DNA of 64,000 nt from Shimazuella kribbensis DSM 45090 (GCF_000428065.1 NZ_ATZF01000001.1:53822-117821), one strand, 5' to 3'; counted from the first letter of the stretch, positions 16,110-25,013 are shown. Translations and numbers: made by a program. The notes: generated by a model not told the origin, from the letters alone.

Positions 16110-17440
16110 CAGGATACCTCCTTATAGGACGCTAGTTCAGCTTCTGCTGTTTTTCCTTTGAATAAGCGTAACAATACAGTAACTGCGACAATAGCAAGAA
16201 CCAGATACAACCCTGTAAAAAGAAAATACATCAGTTTTACATTGGCAGCAGTTGTAGCTGCTTCACCTACTTTCATAATACCTGTTATAATCCATGGTAA
16301 TCTGCCTACTTCGGAAAAAATCCATCCTAATTCCATTGCAACAAAGGATAGCGGTGCTGCGGCTATTATTCCATACAGTAAGATAGGATGAAATGGATTT
16401 CCTTTTTTCCATATCCATAAGAAAAGGAATAGTGCAGCAATGAATAATAAGTAAAATGCAATACTTATTTTTGTATCAAATAAGTAATGGATATACAGTG
16501 GTGGCCATAAATGTTTTGGTATCTTATCCAAACCAATAACTGTTCCATCAGGACTATTGGTTGCTAAGATACTTAAAGCTTTGGGGATCTTTATCGCATA
16601 TTTTACTTCATGGGTTTCGGGATCTAATTTACCAAAAAGGACAAGTGGTGCTCCTTTTGAAGTTTCGAAGTGCCATTCTATTGCTGCCAATTTTGCAGGT
16701 TGATGCTTGGCTAAAAATTTGGCTGAAATATCACCCATTGCAATAGTGGCGATACATAGAATGAAGGTTGTTATCATTGTTAGTTTTAGCGCTTTTTTAT
16801 AATAGATATGTTTTCTACCGCGTAAAATAAAAAATGCTGCTAAACCAGCTAATAAAAAACCAGAGACTAAGTAAGAAGATGAAACAACATGTCCCACTTT
16901 AGATGGAGTAGCAGGATTTAACATTGCTCCAATGGGATCTATATCTACTACTTTCCCAGCTTTATCAAGTTTAAAGCCTGCAGGTGTGTTCATGAATGAA
17001 TTAACAGTAGTTATAAATACAGCGGAAAGCGTAGATCCAATAATGACAGGGATGGATGTCAACCAGTGTAAGTAAGGGTTTTTAAATCGATCCCATGTAT
17101 ACAAGTAAATTCCCAAAAATATGGCTTCGAAGAAAAAGGCGAATGTTTCCAAAAATAGAGGTAAACTGATTACATTTCCGACTAATTGCATAAAAGTTGG
17201 CCATAACAAAGATAATAAAACACCAATGCAAGTACCTGTTACAACCCCTACAGCAACAGTTATGACAAATCCACGTGTCCATCTTTTGGCCATTAAGGTA
17301 TAGTGAGGATCTTTTTTTCGAATTCCAATAAATTCTGCTAAACTGATGAAAATAGGAACGCCAACTCCAATAGCGGCCCAGATGATGTGAAAAGCGAGTG
17401 TTTCTTCTGTCAACATACGACTCCAAAAGGCAGAATCCAT
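16109..17440 (-). CDS. cydA: cytochrome bd-type quinol oxidase subunit I
   Basis: 443 residues from the ATG at 17440, which follows AAGGAGGAC; an upstream in-frame extension to 17500 is unlikely. LAFHIIWAAIGVGVP carries the N-terminal heme-ligand histidine and GRLPWIITGIMK the conserved GRxPW motif. GWIFSEVGR lies near the heme pocket. The Q-loop is short, as in Gram-positive enzymes. It is the first gene of cydAB; the upstream region has Rex-like half-sites. Confidence 0.94.
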   Translation of the reverse strand: MDSAFWSRMLTEETLAFHIIWAAIGVGVPIFISLAEFIGIRKKDPHYTLMAKRWTRGFVITVAVGVVTGTCIGVLLSLLWPTFMQLVGNVISLPLFLETFAFFFEAIFLGIYLYTWDRFKNPYLHWLTSIPVIIGSTLSAVFITTVNSFMNTPAGFKLDKAGKVVDIDPIGAMLNPATPSKVGHVVSSSYLVSGFLLAGLAAFFILRGRKHIYYKKALKLTMITTFILCIATIAMGDISAKFLAKHQPAKLAAIEWHFETSKGAPLVLFGKLDPETHEVKYAIKIPKALSILATNSPDGTVIGLDKIPKHLWPPLYIHYLFDTKISIAFYLLFIAALFLFLWIWKKGNPFHPILLYGIIAAAPLSFVAMELGWIFSEVGRLPWIITGIMKVGEAATTAANVKLMYFLFTGLYLVLAIVAVTVLLRLFKGKTAEAELASYKEVS

Positions 17441-17502
17441 TATGAGTCCTCCTTGGTCCATGTCTAAATTGTATACAAATATCTTACTCTGTGTGAACAA
17501 CT

Positions 17503-17520
17503 TTGTACACTATTTCACAT
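17503..17520. promoter_or_regulatory. candidate Rex (redox) operator upstream of cydAB
   Basis: TTGTACACTATTTCACAT matches the Rex consensus TTGTGAAATATTTCACAA at 14 of 18 positions, with an intact right half. A weaker 12 of 18 copy, TTGTTAATGTATTCACAT, lies at 17567-17584. Rex represses cyd genes at low NADH/NAD in Gram-positives. Confidence 0.4.
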
Positions 17521-17623
17521 ACTTTTTGTTGATTTACATTTGTAAACGTCATGATTTGATCATAATTTGTTAATGTATTCACATTATCTTGAAACAATTA
17601 TGTCAGTTTGATAAAATATTTTT

Positions 17624-17935
17624 ATGAATATCCTTATTATCATATATCTTTTGATCATTAATATTTTTGGTTTTTCGCAGATGCTATATGACAAAAAACA
17701 AGCAAAAGCTAGTCAACAAAGAATACCAGAGAAAACACTTTTTCTTGTTGCGGCGTTAGGAGGAGCGCTAGGTACATTTATTGGTATGCAGGTGGCCAGA
17801 CATAAGACAAAACATTGGAGCTTTTTAATTGCTATTCCATTTTTATTTGTTTTAAATGTAGTAATTCTTTACCCAATGGCTATTTTTGGCATAAACAATT
17901 GGATAACATATGTAATCCATTTTTTGACGAAATAA
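17624..17935 (+). CDS. DUF1294 membrane protein
   Basis: 103 residues with helices near residues 1-17, 43-59, 68-86 and 88-100. FGFSQMLYDKKQAKASQQRIPEK followed by LGGALGTFIGMQVARHKTKH is the signature of DUF1294 (YsdA-like). The ATG lacks a clear ribosome binding site. It is divergent from cydAB, and its promoter must lie in the shared region. Function unknown. Confidence 0.87.
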   Translation: MNILIIIYLLIINIFGFSQMLYDKKQAKASQQRIPEKTLFLVAALGGALGTFIGMQVARHKTKHWSFLIAIPFLFVLNVVILYPMAIFGINNWITYVIHFLTK

Positions 17936-17988
17936 TTATTGGTAAGGCCCCTCTGATTTGTACAAGCTACAAAAAAGGGGGGATTTTT

Positions 17989-18831
17989 GTGCTTAGTTAT
18001 CTATATGTTTGTTTCCTTTTGCTTTTTCCCCCGATTTTTCAAGACGGGTCACCTAATCCTATCATGCATATTACTTATGAAGATAAACAATGGTATTTTG
18101 ATTTGAGACAAGCAGGTTTCGATGGTATTGATCCCACTACTTTGGATCGTAAAAAATTAAATCGATGGTTTTCCAAAATAGAAAAACAAATTAATAAAAA
18201 ATCAAGATCTGCTCATTATAAAGATCGTCAGATCATTACAGAAGAATACGGAAAAAAAGTAAACTTGTTAGAGATGAACAGTTGGGCTGATTTGATTCAT
18301 TTTTATTTGGGTAAAGAGATGCAAGTACCAGTCCAAATTCTAAAGCCTAGTCTCAAAACAAAGGAATTAAAAAAACTAAAAGAAAAATTATTATCATCAT
18401 ATACCACTTATTACAATAATAGTATTTATAATCGATCGCATAATGTAGAACTTTCTACAAAAGCAATTGATCATATTGTTGTAATGCCAGGAGAAACCTT
18501 TTCTTTTAATCAAACAGTCGGACAACGAACGATTGGAAGAGGGTATAAAGAAGCGAAAATAATTGTTAAGGGTGAATACAGTGAGGGGATTGGAGGCGGG
18601 ATATGCCAAACTTCTTCTACTTTGTTCAATAGTATAGATCGAGCAAATCTTGAGATTATTGAACGGAAAAGTCATAGTCGAGAAGTGCCATATGTTCCCA
18701 AAAAAAGAGATGCTACTGTATCTTGGGGAGGACCTGATTTTAAATTCAAAAATCACCGTAAAAGCCCGATTATTATCGTTTCTGAAGCGAAAAATGGACA
18801 GGTGACTGTGCAAATTTTTACCAGTAAATGA
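17989..18831 (+). CDS. VanW family protein, exported
   Basis: GTG start at 17989 after a GGGGGG run, giving 280 residues. The longer open frame from 17815 overlaps the DUF1294 gene and is rejected. Residues 3-18 are hydrophobic and resemble a signal peptide. The VanW core is clear: GETFSFNQTVGQRTIGRGYKEA, then GIGGGICQTSSTLFN, then VSWGGPDFKFKN. VanW proteins accompany some vancomycin-resistance clusters and spore or envelope genes, but their biochemical role is unknown. Confidence 0.85.
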   Translation: MLSYLYVCFLLLFPPIFQDGSPNPIMHITYEDKQWYFDLRQAGFDGIDPTTLDRKKLNRWFSKIEKQINKKSRSAHYKDRQIITEEYGKKVNLLEMNSWADLIHFYLGKEMQVPVQILKPSLKTKELKKLKEKLLSSYTTYYNNSIYNRSHNVELSTKAIDHIVVMPGETFSFNQTVGQRTIGRGYKEAKIIVKGEYSEGIGGGICQTSSTLFNSIDRANLEIIERKSHSREVPYVPKKRDATVSWGGPDFKFKNHRKSPIIIVSEAKNGQVTVQIFTSK

Positions 18832-18917
18832 GATCTTGGAAAAGAGAAAAAAAAAGGAACATTTCTCATATAAATAGAATAAATCTGCAAGTCCTGTTAT
18901 AATGGGCAGCAGTATAT

Positions 18918-18991
18918 AGGTACACCTAACAAGGAGGTGCGAAACTGTTACTGGAAACTTCAGACAGTCTAGTCGATACGAATTATGTGTG
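18918..18991 (+). ncRNA. structured leader candidate upstream of the 3D-domain gene
   Basis: GGTACAC and GTGTGCC form a closing 7-bp stem (one G-U), followed directly by TTTTT. Inside, ACTGT pairs with ACAGT. A TATAAT box lies about 20 bases before it at 18900-18905. The enclosed AAGGAGGTG is not followed by a start codon at normal spacing. The arrangement looks like a cis-regulatory leader or attenuator; I cannot assign it to a known riboswitch class. Confidence 0.4.
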
Positions 18992-19034
18992 CCTTTTTAA
19001 AATGAATTTCCAAGTTTTTCGGTAGCAGTGACCA

Positions 19035-20030
19035 ATGAAAAAATTCCTAATATTGGGAGTAATTGCAATTGTGCTTTTATCGGGTTCTTTTGTGGCGTAT
19101 GCTGCAATGGAAACAAAAGTGACAGTTAAATTTAGTGACGGAAAAACGCAAATCGTAAGTGAAGGTTTACATAACACCTTGGAGGAGGCTCTTGCTGGTG
19201 TAGGCCAGAATGTCCCAAAGCTAAAATCCAGTTATCAACCTAGTATCCCTTGGAACAAACCCCTTGATGGGGACACTACTGTAGAGTTGAGATGTAAGTG
19301 CAAAGTTGATTTAGAGTTAGGTGGAAAGAAGCTAGGCTCCTTCGTCACCACTCAAACAACAGTTGGTTCCTTCTTAGAAGAAAGAAAGATTACTTTATCT
19401 GCATGGGATGAGCCGAATGTTTCCATGAATGAGGTAATAACACCAAATATGAAGATTGTTGTGGATAAAGTAGAACAACGAGTGAAAAAAGAAGTCAAAC
19501 CAATTAAGTTCACGACAAAAGAAGAAAAAGATAAAACGCTAGAAAAAGGGAAGAAGAAAGTCACTACAAAGGGAAAACCTGGCCAAGAAGAATATCAAGT
19601 AGTAGCGCTTTATAAAAATGGAAAACTTTTAATGAAAGATGGTAAACCTGTACTAACAAAGACGTTAATAAACAAAGTAGCTCCCATAATGGAAGTTGTA
19701 AAATTGGGAACGAAAGAACCTGAAAAAGAAAAAGAAGAAAAACCTGCATCAAGTGTACCTTCAGGGCAAGGGATGACTTTTGAATCTACTGCCTATACTT
19801 CTTACGGGTCAAAAACCGCTACAGGAACTACTCCTAAAAGAGGTACCATTGCGGTCGATCCTAATGTTATCCCTCTCGGCACAAAACTATATATTGAGGG
19901 CTATGGTTATGGTGTTGCAGAAGACACGGGAGGAAGAATCAAGGGACATATCATTGATGTATATTTCACGAATGAAGCCGACTGTATTCAGTGGGGAAGA
20001 AGAAACGTCAAAGTTCACATTTTAAAATAG
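19035..20030 (+). CDS. G5-like/3D-domain cell-wall protein (YabE/Rpf2-like)
   Basis: 331 residues: an N-terminal signal or anchor (residues 4-23), one or two DUF348-type repeats (about 28-145), a charged G5-like linker (KVEQRVKKEVKPIKFTTKEE), and a C-terminal 3D domain (about 250-331). The 3D domain shows STAYTSYGSKTATGTTPKRG, TIAVDPNVIPLGTKLYIEGY, AEDTGGRIKGHIIDVYF and the conserved aspartates. Such proteins are muralytic or wall-remodelling enzymes acting outside the membrane. The ATG lacks an obvious ribosome binding site. Confidence 0.88.
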   Translation: MKKFLILGVIAIVLLSGSFVAYAAMETKVTVKFSDGKTQIVSEGLHNTLEEALAGVGQNVPKLKSSYQPSIPWNKPLDGDTTVELRCKCKVDLELGGKKLGSFVTTQTTVGSFLEERKITLSAWDEPNVSMNEVITPNMKIVVDKVEQRVKKEVKPIKFTTKEEKDKTLEKGKKKVTTKGKPGQEEYQVVALYKNGKLLMKDGKPVLTKTLINKVAPIMEVVKLGTKEPEKEKEEKPASSVPSGQGMTFESTAYTSYGSKTATGTTPKRGTIAVDPNVIPLGTKLYIEGYGYGVAEDTGGRIKGHIIDVYFTNEADCIQWGRRNVKVHILK

Positions 20031-20037
20031 GAATCTA

Positions 20038-20077
20038 ACCCCTGCAAATGAGAAATTTTTTGCAGGGATTTTTTTGT
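20038..20077 (+). terminator. terminator after the 3D-domain gene
   Basis: CCCTGCAAA pairs with TTTGCAGGG, followed by a seven-T run. Confidence 0.85.
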
Positions 20078-20201
20078 TTTTATCGAACCTGATACATAAC
20101 ACGAATATTATGTCTGTGTACTTTTTTTGAAATTTTCTTTGTCTTAGATGCTTATTTCCGATATACTGGATTACAAGGAATTTTCCATCCGAGGTGTTAG
20201 T

Positions 20202-21656
20202 ATGGTAGGTCGAAATCAACCCTGCACTTGCGGCAGTGGTAAAAAGTATAAAAAATGTTGTGAACGCGTAGTCGTTTTTCACCAAGCCGAATTAACCAGA
20301 GAAAACCGAGAAAGAGGGCAAAAAGGGGAACTGCTCTCTGATCTAGATACATGGTTTCATCGATATGCCAAAGTCGAGGATCAAGATAAGTGGGCTACTC
20401 GATTTAAAGAATTATTGCAGCTCCCTTTAGATCAGCCAATACCAAAAAGCTTTGCTTTCTCGTTTCATTATTATTTGCTATTTGACGCACCATGCATAAA
20501 TGGAAGACGGCCAGTAGAACTCTGGGCATCCACTATCAGGCATAATCGAGTGGATGGCGAAAGAGTGATTCAAAGCTTATCCGAATTAACCTTCTCTTGT
20601 TTTGAAATGTTGGATTCGAATGAAGAGACTATGACATTTCGCTCGCTCGAGACTAATAAAAACTTTGAGGTGATGAAACAGGATGCTATTCCACGAGATA
20701 AACTGGTGTTCGCCAGGCTCATACGGATAGGAAATCGCTATGAACTATTTGGCCCTTATACATCGTTTGTGCATGAGATGAGAGGGGAGATACTCGTGCA
20801 GCTAGAGAAATACAACCACCACGAAGAAGAACAACAAGAACTTACTATCAGAGAAACCAGCTGGAGAGTACTCGGTTGGTCGATTCAAAGAGCAAATGAA
20901 TTAGAATCAATGGAGCAACAACTTACCTCTGCTCCAACAGAAATGCGTTTTGAAAGTAGTAAAGACCTCTTTTTATCTGCAATGGAGCATCAAGCAGAAA
21001 AACCTGGATTACCAGTTTCTGTGTTGAATCAATTGGAAGAGTTTTTTGTTTCTGAAGTTAGTACTCTACAAAAAGGAACACAGGCATGGTATTCACGTTC
21101 GTTAGAAACTTTATTCCAATATCTCTCCCTTCGCTTTGGACAATCTTTTGAATGGTCTCTACTTAATGAAGATGTACTGGCTCGTTTTTTCAGTGTTTGG
21201 TACATGGATCACCATCAATCAACCCCAGTGTCAGCACGTATATTTTTAAATACATCTAAGCATTTATTTCGTTGGTTAGAGTCGGCAGGTCATGCCGGTA
21301 TATTTAGTGCATTCAAAAAAGTATACATTCCATTTATTCGATTGATACCAGAGACGATTGAAGCGCGTAACTGGATGACTGAAAATGGTGTGATTACAAA
21401 AAATCAAGAAGAACCCGAACAGCGTAATATGTTTTTACTACATATTACATCTGCAGGTCCAGTCATATTAATTGGAGAGCAATGGAGACCCATTCAATTG
21501 CGGAGTTTTCCACGTATGTGGGCAGAAAAAAGATTTTGGATTAAAGGAACCATTCAAGCAGATAACCAACACTATGCATTCACACAAGTAGAGAACATGT
21601 ACCCTGTTGTTTCTTTAGAGGAACATGAACGTACAGAAGTATTACTGCAAAAATAG
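20202..21656 (+). CDS. SEC-C motif protein of unknown function
   Basis: 484 residues from the ATG at 20202, which follows CGAGGTG; an in-frame ATG at 20148 lacks a site. The N terminus is a zinc-binding SEC-C motif, NQPCTCGSGKKYKKCCE, like the SecA tail and YecA proteins. The remaining 440 residues are mostly helical and acidic with no motif I recognise. SEC-C domains bind zinc and often mediate protein or ribosome contacts. The gene is alone between terminators. Confidence 0.8.
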   Translation: MVGRNQPCTCGSGKKYKKCCERVVVFHQAELTRENRERGQKGELLSDLDTWFHRYAKVEDQDKWATRFKELLQLPLDQPIPKSFAFSFHYYLLFDAPCINGRRPVELWASTIRHNRVDGERVIQSLSELTFSCFEMLDSNEETMTFRSLETNKNFEVMKQDAIPRDKLVFARLIRIGNRYELFGPYTSFVHEMRGEILVQLEKYNHHEEEQQELTIRETSWRVLGWSIQRANELESMEQQLTSAPTEMRFESSKDLFLSAMEHQAEKPGLPVSVLNQLEEFFVSEVSTLQKGTQAWYSRSLETLFQYLSLRFGQSFEWSLLNEDVLARFFSVWYMDHHQSTPVSARIFLNTSKHLFRWLESAGHAGIFSAFKKVYIPFIRLIPETIEARNWMTENGVITKNQEEPEQRNMFLLHITSAGPVILIGEQWRPIQLRSFPRMWAEKRFWIKGTIQADNQHYAFTQVENMYPVVSLEEHERTEVLLQK

Positions 21657-21697
21657 GAAAGCAATCTCTTTTATTCAGAAGGGGTTGCTTTTTGTTT
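21657..21697 (+). terminator. terminator after the SEC-C gene
   Basis: AGCAATCTC and GGGGTTGCT form a stem with G-U pairs, followed by TTTTTG. Confidence 0.7.
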
Positions 21698-21851
21698 TAT
21701 CATGCTTTGATAAATAACATTTTTTGATCGTTTTGGTATATTAACTCGAAAAGTTTCAGTTTTCCTTTATTGTAGTAAGGGATGCTTTCTGGAATGAGAT
21801 AATATCTAATCTGATCTCAATTCACATTAGTTAGTATAAGAAGAGGGAAAA

Positions 21852-21929
21852 ATGACGAAATCGCAGAGCTATGGTGAATCTGATATTAACAAACTGTCAG
21901 TAATAAGTTTTAATTTAAATAGTAATTAA
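21852..21929 (+). CDS. possible 25-codon small ORF
   Basis: ATG at 21852 follows AGAAGAGGG and encodes a polar 25-residue peptide beginning MTKSQSYGESDINKL. It is in the otherwise empty 21698-22001 interval. There is no homology evidence; it may be chance. Confidence 0.2.
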   Translation: MTKSQSYGESDINKLSVISFNLNSN

Positions 21930-22001
21930 TAAACGCTTCGGTTGTATAATAGTGTGTTAATATTACATGTAATTTGATTGATCCAACTAGGAGTGATTAA
22001 A

Positions 22002-22178
22002 ATGATAAGTCCGCTTGCTGTGTTCTTTTTCTGTTCCTTTTTGAGTTGGACAGGTTTTACTATCTGGATATATAAGAAGAAACGAGATTCTGGTGGAAGC
22101 CAAGGGTGCTTATTCTGGGTCTACCTTGCAGGTAGTATCTTCTCCCTGATCCTGTTCATGTACCTACTCTTCTCCTGA
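22002..22178 (+). CDS. small two-helix membrane protein
   Basis: 58 residues from the ATG at 22002, preceded by TAGGAGTGA; an upstream in-frame ATG at 21978 lacks a site. Two hydrophobic helices (about 3-22 and 39-58) are separated by the basic loop YKKKRDSGGSQG. Family not recognised. A TATAAT box lies about 60 bases upstream. Confidence 0.6.
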   Translation: MISPLAVFFFCSFLSWTGFTIWIYKKKRDSGGSQGCLFWVYLAGSIFSLILFMYLLFS

Positions 22179-22353
22179 ATTCAAGAGTACATAACAGACT
22201 ATCGGTAGACAGTTTCACCTAAAAATTTCCTATCTTTGCAAGGTAGGTGGATAGAGTGTTCCAGTTATCCAATTTGCTTAAGCAGAGTTTATGTTTATTT
22301 TTTCACAGTTTTACACATACTAAGCGTACACTCAGCAAAGGGGGATGTTTTTC

Positions 22354-22521
22354 ATGGATAGTAAGAATCGTGTAGAACATGCCAAGAACAAAGATAATGT
22401 GGAACAATTAATGGTCGAAGCAGCAAATGAACTAGGAGTATCAGCAGATACACGTGATATTCAAGAAGACCCCAAAAAATTTGCTTCCCGTTTGAAACGA
22501 TTAATTCGTGCAGTGAAGTAG
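22354..22521 (+). CDS. 55-residue hypothetical protein
   Basis: A short gene starting at 22354 after AAAGGGGG. It encodes a highly charged, probably helical protein, MDSKNRVEHAKNKDNVEQLM at the start and KKFASRLKRLIRAVK at the end. Immediately after the stop comes a strong terminator, which supports a real, single-gene transcript. I do not recognise the family; it is not a standard alpha/beta SASP. Confidence 0.6.
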   Translation: MDSKNRVEHAKNKDNVEQLMVEAANELGVSADTRDIQEDPKKFASRLKRLIRAVK

Positions 22522-22536
22522 AAGGAAGTTGAGTGT

Positions 22537-22564
22537 AGGCACCCAAAAATGGGTGCCTTTTTTG
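22537..22564 (+). terminator. terminator after the 55-residue gene
   Basis: GGCACCC-AAAAAT-GGGTGCC followed by TTTTTT. Confidence 0.9.
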
Positions 22565-22589
22565 GTATGATAGTTGTAGAGGTGATAGG

Positions 22590-23429
22590 ATGATGAGAGC
22601 AGATTTACATTCTCATACAACCATGTCAGATGGGACGATGTCTCCCGGGGCAGTGGTAGAATTAGCAGCTGAATTGGGTCTAGTAGCTGTGGCAGTAACA
22701 GATCATGATACTACTGAAGGATACTTAGAAGCACATGAAGTAGGAGAAAAACTAGGAGTAGAAGTTATTCCAGCAGTAGAGATGAGTACAGTCCTTGATG
22801 GGCAAGCGATAGATATATTGGCATATTTTGTTGACTCCAATCAGCCTACATTCCGACAATTGTTAGATAGGCAACGGAATACTCGTAAAGAACGGAATCG
22901 ACTTGTTTTGGAAAAACTAAATCAAATGGGTATTGATATCACGATGCAAGAAGTCGAGTCCAAACAGGAAGGTACTTCGGACCAGAAAAATGTTGGAAGA
23001 GTACACATTGGGCAGATATTGGTAGAGCGAGGTTTAGTCAGTGATTTAAATGAAGCATTTGATAAATACCTCGGAGTAGATGGTGTTGCTTTTGTACGAT
23101 TAAATAATACAACACCAAATGAAGCGATTCTTGCGATTAAAGAAGCAGGTGGAGTTGCAGTCATAGCTCATCCTGGACTTTATCATCGGGACGACCTCAT
23201 TCCCGTTATTGCTGAAATAGGTTTGACGGGACTTGAGGTTCATCATCCTGATCATACAGAAGAAGATAAAGTGAGATACGAGGCTTTAGCAGAGGAACTA
23301 AACCTCATTCCAACAGCAGGTTCGGATTACCATGGTGTTCGCAATGGGCAAATGCATCATGCTATCCTAGGAACATGCACTACACCATATAGTACAGTAG
23401 AACGATTGCGAGCAGCAGCTAATAAATAA
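22590..23429 (+). CDS. PHP-domain phosphoesterase (YciV/RNase AM-like)
   Basis: 279 residues with the metal-binding PHP motifs DLHSHTTMSDGTMSP, AVTDHDTTEGY, VEMSTVLDGQAIDILAY, VAVIAHPGLYHRDD and AGSDYHG. Family members hydrolyse 3',5'-nucleoside bisphosphates or act as 5'-3' exonucleases on short RNA. Start ATGATG after TAGAGGTGATAGG; either ATG could be used. Substrate not determinable from sequence. Confidence 0.88.
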   Translation: MMRADLHSHTTMSDGTMSPGAVVELAAELGLVAVAVTDHDTTEGYLEAHEVGEKLGVEVIPAVEMSTVLDGQAIDILAYFVDSNQPTFRQLLDRQRNTRKERNRLVLEKLNQMGIDITMQEVESKQEGTSDQKNVGRVHIGQILVERGLVSDLNEAFDKYLGVDGVAFVRLNNTTPNEAILAIKEAGGVAVIAHPGLYHRDDLIPVIAEIGLTGLEVHHPDHTEEDKVRYEALAEELNLIPTAGSDYHGVRNGQMHHAILGTCTTPYSTVERLRAAANK

Positions 23430-23523
23430 AAATACAGCCCCCTCCATGTAGCATTATTTAAATTATTTGGGTTTCCTTTCTAACCTATTTCGTTTATGAT
23501 TTTGGAACAGGGGGAGTATCGAA

Positions 23524-24060
23524 ATGAGAAAAGTACTAAACAAAGAAATAAAAATGGCGGTAATGCAGAAACTGAAAGATCGTGGTGTTACAATAGCTGC
23601 TATTGCAGACATCGTATACCAGATGCAGAAACCTTATGCTCCAAACCTTAAATTGGAAGCTTGTGTAGAAAGTGTACTCGCAGTTCTGAAAAAACGAGAA
23701 ATCCAGCATGCCATCCTTGTGGGAATTGAATTAGATATTCTGGCTGAAAAGGATATGCTTTCTGAACCACTGTTATCACTTGTGCGTTCGGATGAAGGTC
23801 TCTTTGGTTGCGATGAAACGTTAGCGCTTGGTTCTGTGTTTGGTTATGGAAGTATCGCGGTTACCACTTTTGGTCATTTGGATAAACATAAAATTGGGAT
23901 TATTAAGCAATTAGACACTACTAAGAACGGCCCAGTCAATACATTTATTGATGATTTAGTGGCTAGTATTGCAGCAGCAGCTTCTGGTCGAATTGCACAT
24001 CGACTGCGAGATGAAGAAGAAGGCGAAGAGGATGACGAAGACATCAATGCTTATTTATAG
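23524..24060 (+). CDS. pgpA: phosphatidylglycerophosphatase A family protein (YutG-like)
   Basis: 178 residues of the PgpA/YutG family: IADIVYQMQKPYAPNL, LVRSDEGLFGCDETLALG, GYGSIAVTTFGHLDK and NTFIDDLVASIAAAASGRIAHR. The E. coli enzyme dephosphorylates phosphatidylglycerophosphate; in Bacillus-type members the N-terminal helix set differs and activity is less well established. The C-terminal tail is strongly acidic (DEEEGEEDDED). Start after GGGGGAGTATCGAA. Confidence 0.8.
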   Translation: MRKVLNKEIKMAVMQKLKDRGVTIAAIADIVYQMQKPYAPNLKLEACVESVLAVLKKREIQHAILVGIELDILAEKDMLSEPLLSLVRSDEGLFGCDETLALGSVFGYGSIAVTTFGHLDKHKIGIIKQLDTTKNGPVNTFIDDLVASIAAAASGRIAHRLRDEEEGEEDDEDINAYL

Positions 24061-24072
24061 GCAATAGGCTAA

Positions 24073-24104
24073 GGGGTTCTGCTTTTAGAGTAGAACCTTT
24101 TTTC
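24073..24104 (+). terminator. terminator after pgpA
   Basis: GGTTCT/AGAACC stem with a T run. Confidence 0.8.
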
Positions 24105-24392
24105 ATGGAGAAAAACCGAGTGTCTGTACTCGGTTAATGGAGGAGGGAACAGCTAACAAGCATCTGCTTGTAATAGTAATGTATGGATTTAATAAAATTT
24201 GGTATGTGCAAGAGTGTAGATGTGCATCCATTTTTATCAACAAATAAATGCAAAGCCAACTAAGTTGGAATGTTTTTGATGGATATGTTTTCTAATCATA
24301 CATAGGTTTTTATGTGTTTTTGGTATAAAACAGCCATAAGCATGAAACGGATAGGAAAGAGGTACACTAGAAGTAAGAGGTGATCCAAACAA
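24105..24392. other. intergenic region
   Basis: About 290 bases with a short hairpin CCGAGT-GTCTGT-ACTCGG at about 24118-24135 and otherwise A/T-rich sequence. No gene is seen. Confidence 0.4.
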
Positions 24393-24575
24393 ATGATGAC
24401 AAATTGGGTATATTGGCTTAAACTGTACGAGACAAGATTTCAAGCGAGATGTTTGGCAGCACGTATGGAAGAAGATTGGTGGTTATATGGATATGACAGT
24501 CCAGATCGAGTTGAAGTTTTTCGTTCACGCAAGGGTAGATTTGGTGTGAAATATATTTGGAGAAAAAATTTATAA
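24393..24575 (+). CDS. 60-residue hypothetical protein
   Basis: ATGATG start after AGAGGTGATCC. The protein is tryptophan- and arginine-rich: MMTNWVYWLKLYETRFQARC at the start, then ARMEEDWWLYGYDSPDRVEV and a basic end KYIWRKNL. The pattern looks like a small beta-strand protein. The good ribosome binding site and codon pattern suggest a real gene; function unknown. Confidence 0.55.
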   Translation: MMTNWVYWLKLYETRFQARCLAARMEEDWWLYGYDSPDRVEVFRSRKGRFGVKYIWRKNL

Positions 24576-24630
24576 GATTATGCTTGCATGTTATTGAACC
24601 TCATAGTATAATAACAAATGTCGCCACTGA

Positions 24631-24707
<77 letters not shown>

Positions 24708-24712
24708 AATAT

Positions 24713-24789
24713 GGGGCTGTGGTGTAGAGGCCTAACATGCCTGCCTGTCACGCAGGAGACCGCGGGTTCGAATCCCGTCAGCCCCGCCA
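24713..24789 (+). tRNA. tRNA-Asp (GTC)
   Basis: Acceptor GGGGCTG pairs with CAGCCCC, the anticodon loop CTGTCAC gives GTC, the T arm is GTTCGAATC, and CCA is encoded. Confidence 0.96.
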
Positions 24790-24846
24790 TTTGTTTTAAT
24801 AAAATTTGGTGATTGTTATGTTTATTATGATTTTCGCAAATATTCT

Positions 24847-24922
24847 GGGCCTATAGCTCAGTTGGTAGAGCAGTCGGCTCATAACCGATCGGTCACAGGT
24901 TCGAGTCCTGTTGGGCCCACCA
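24847..24922 (+). tRNA. tRNA with CAT anticodon (Met or lysidine-modified Ile2)
   Basis: The cloverleaf starts GGGCCTATAGCTCAG; the anticodon loop CTCATAA gives CAT; CCA is encoded. It lacks the initiator features. GGGCC acceptor and GGCTCATAACC arm resemble Bacillus tRNA-Ile2 as much as elongator Met, so the charge identity is left open. Confidence 0.9.
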
Positions 24923-24935
24923 TACAGTTGCATAA

Positions 24936-25010
24936 GGGCGGTTAGCTCAGGGGGAGAGCGCTTCCTTGACACGGAAGAGGTCGGAGGTTCGATTCCTCTA
25001 CTGCCCACCA
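24936..25010 (+). tRNA. tRNA-Val (GAC)
   Basis: GGGCGGTTAGCTCAG start, anticodon stem CTTCC/GGAAG with loop TTGACAC giving GAC, T arm GTTCGATTC, encoded CCA. Confidence 0.93.
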
Positions 25011-25013
25011 AAC

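Noticed and set aside
24796-25011. Minus-strand open frame with GSRGIEPPTSSVSRKRSPPE and GGPNRTRTCDRS
   Set aside because: It is antisense to two tRNA genes; this kind of sequence is a well-known artefact of translating tRNA complements.
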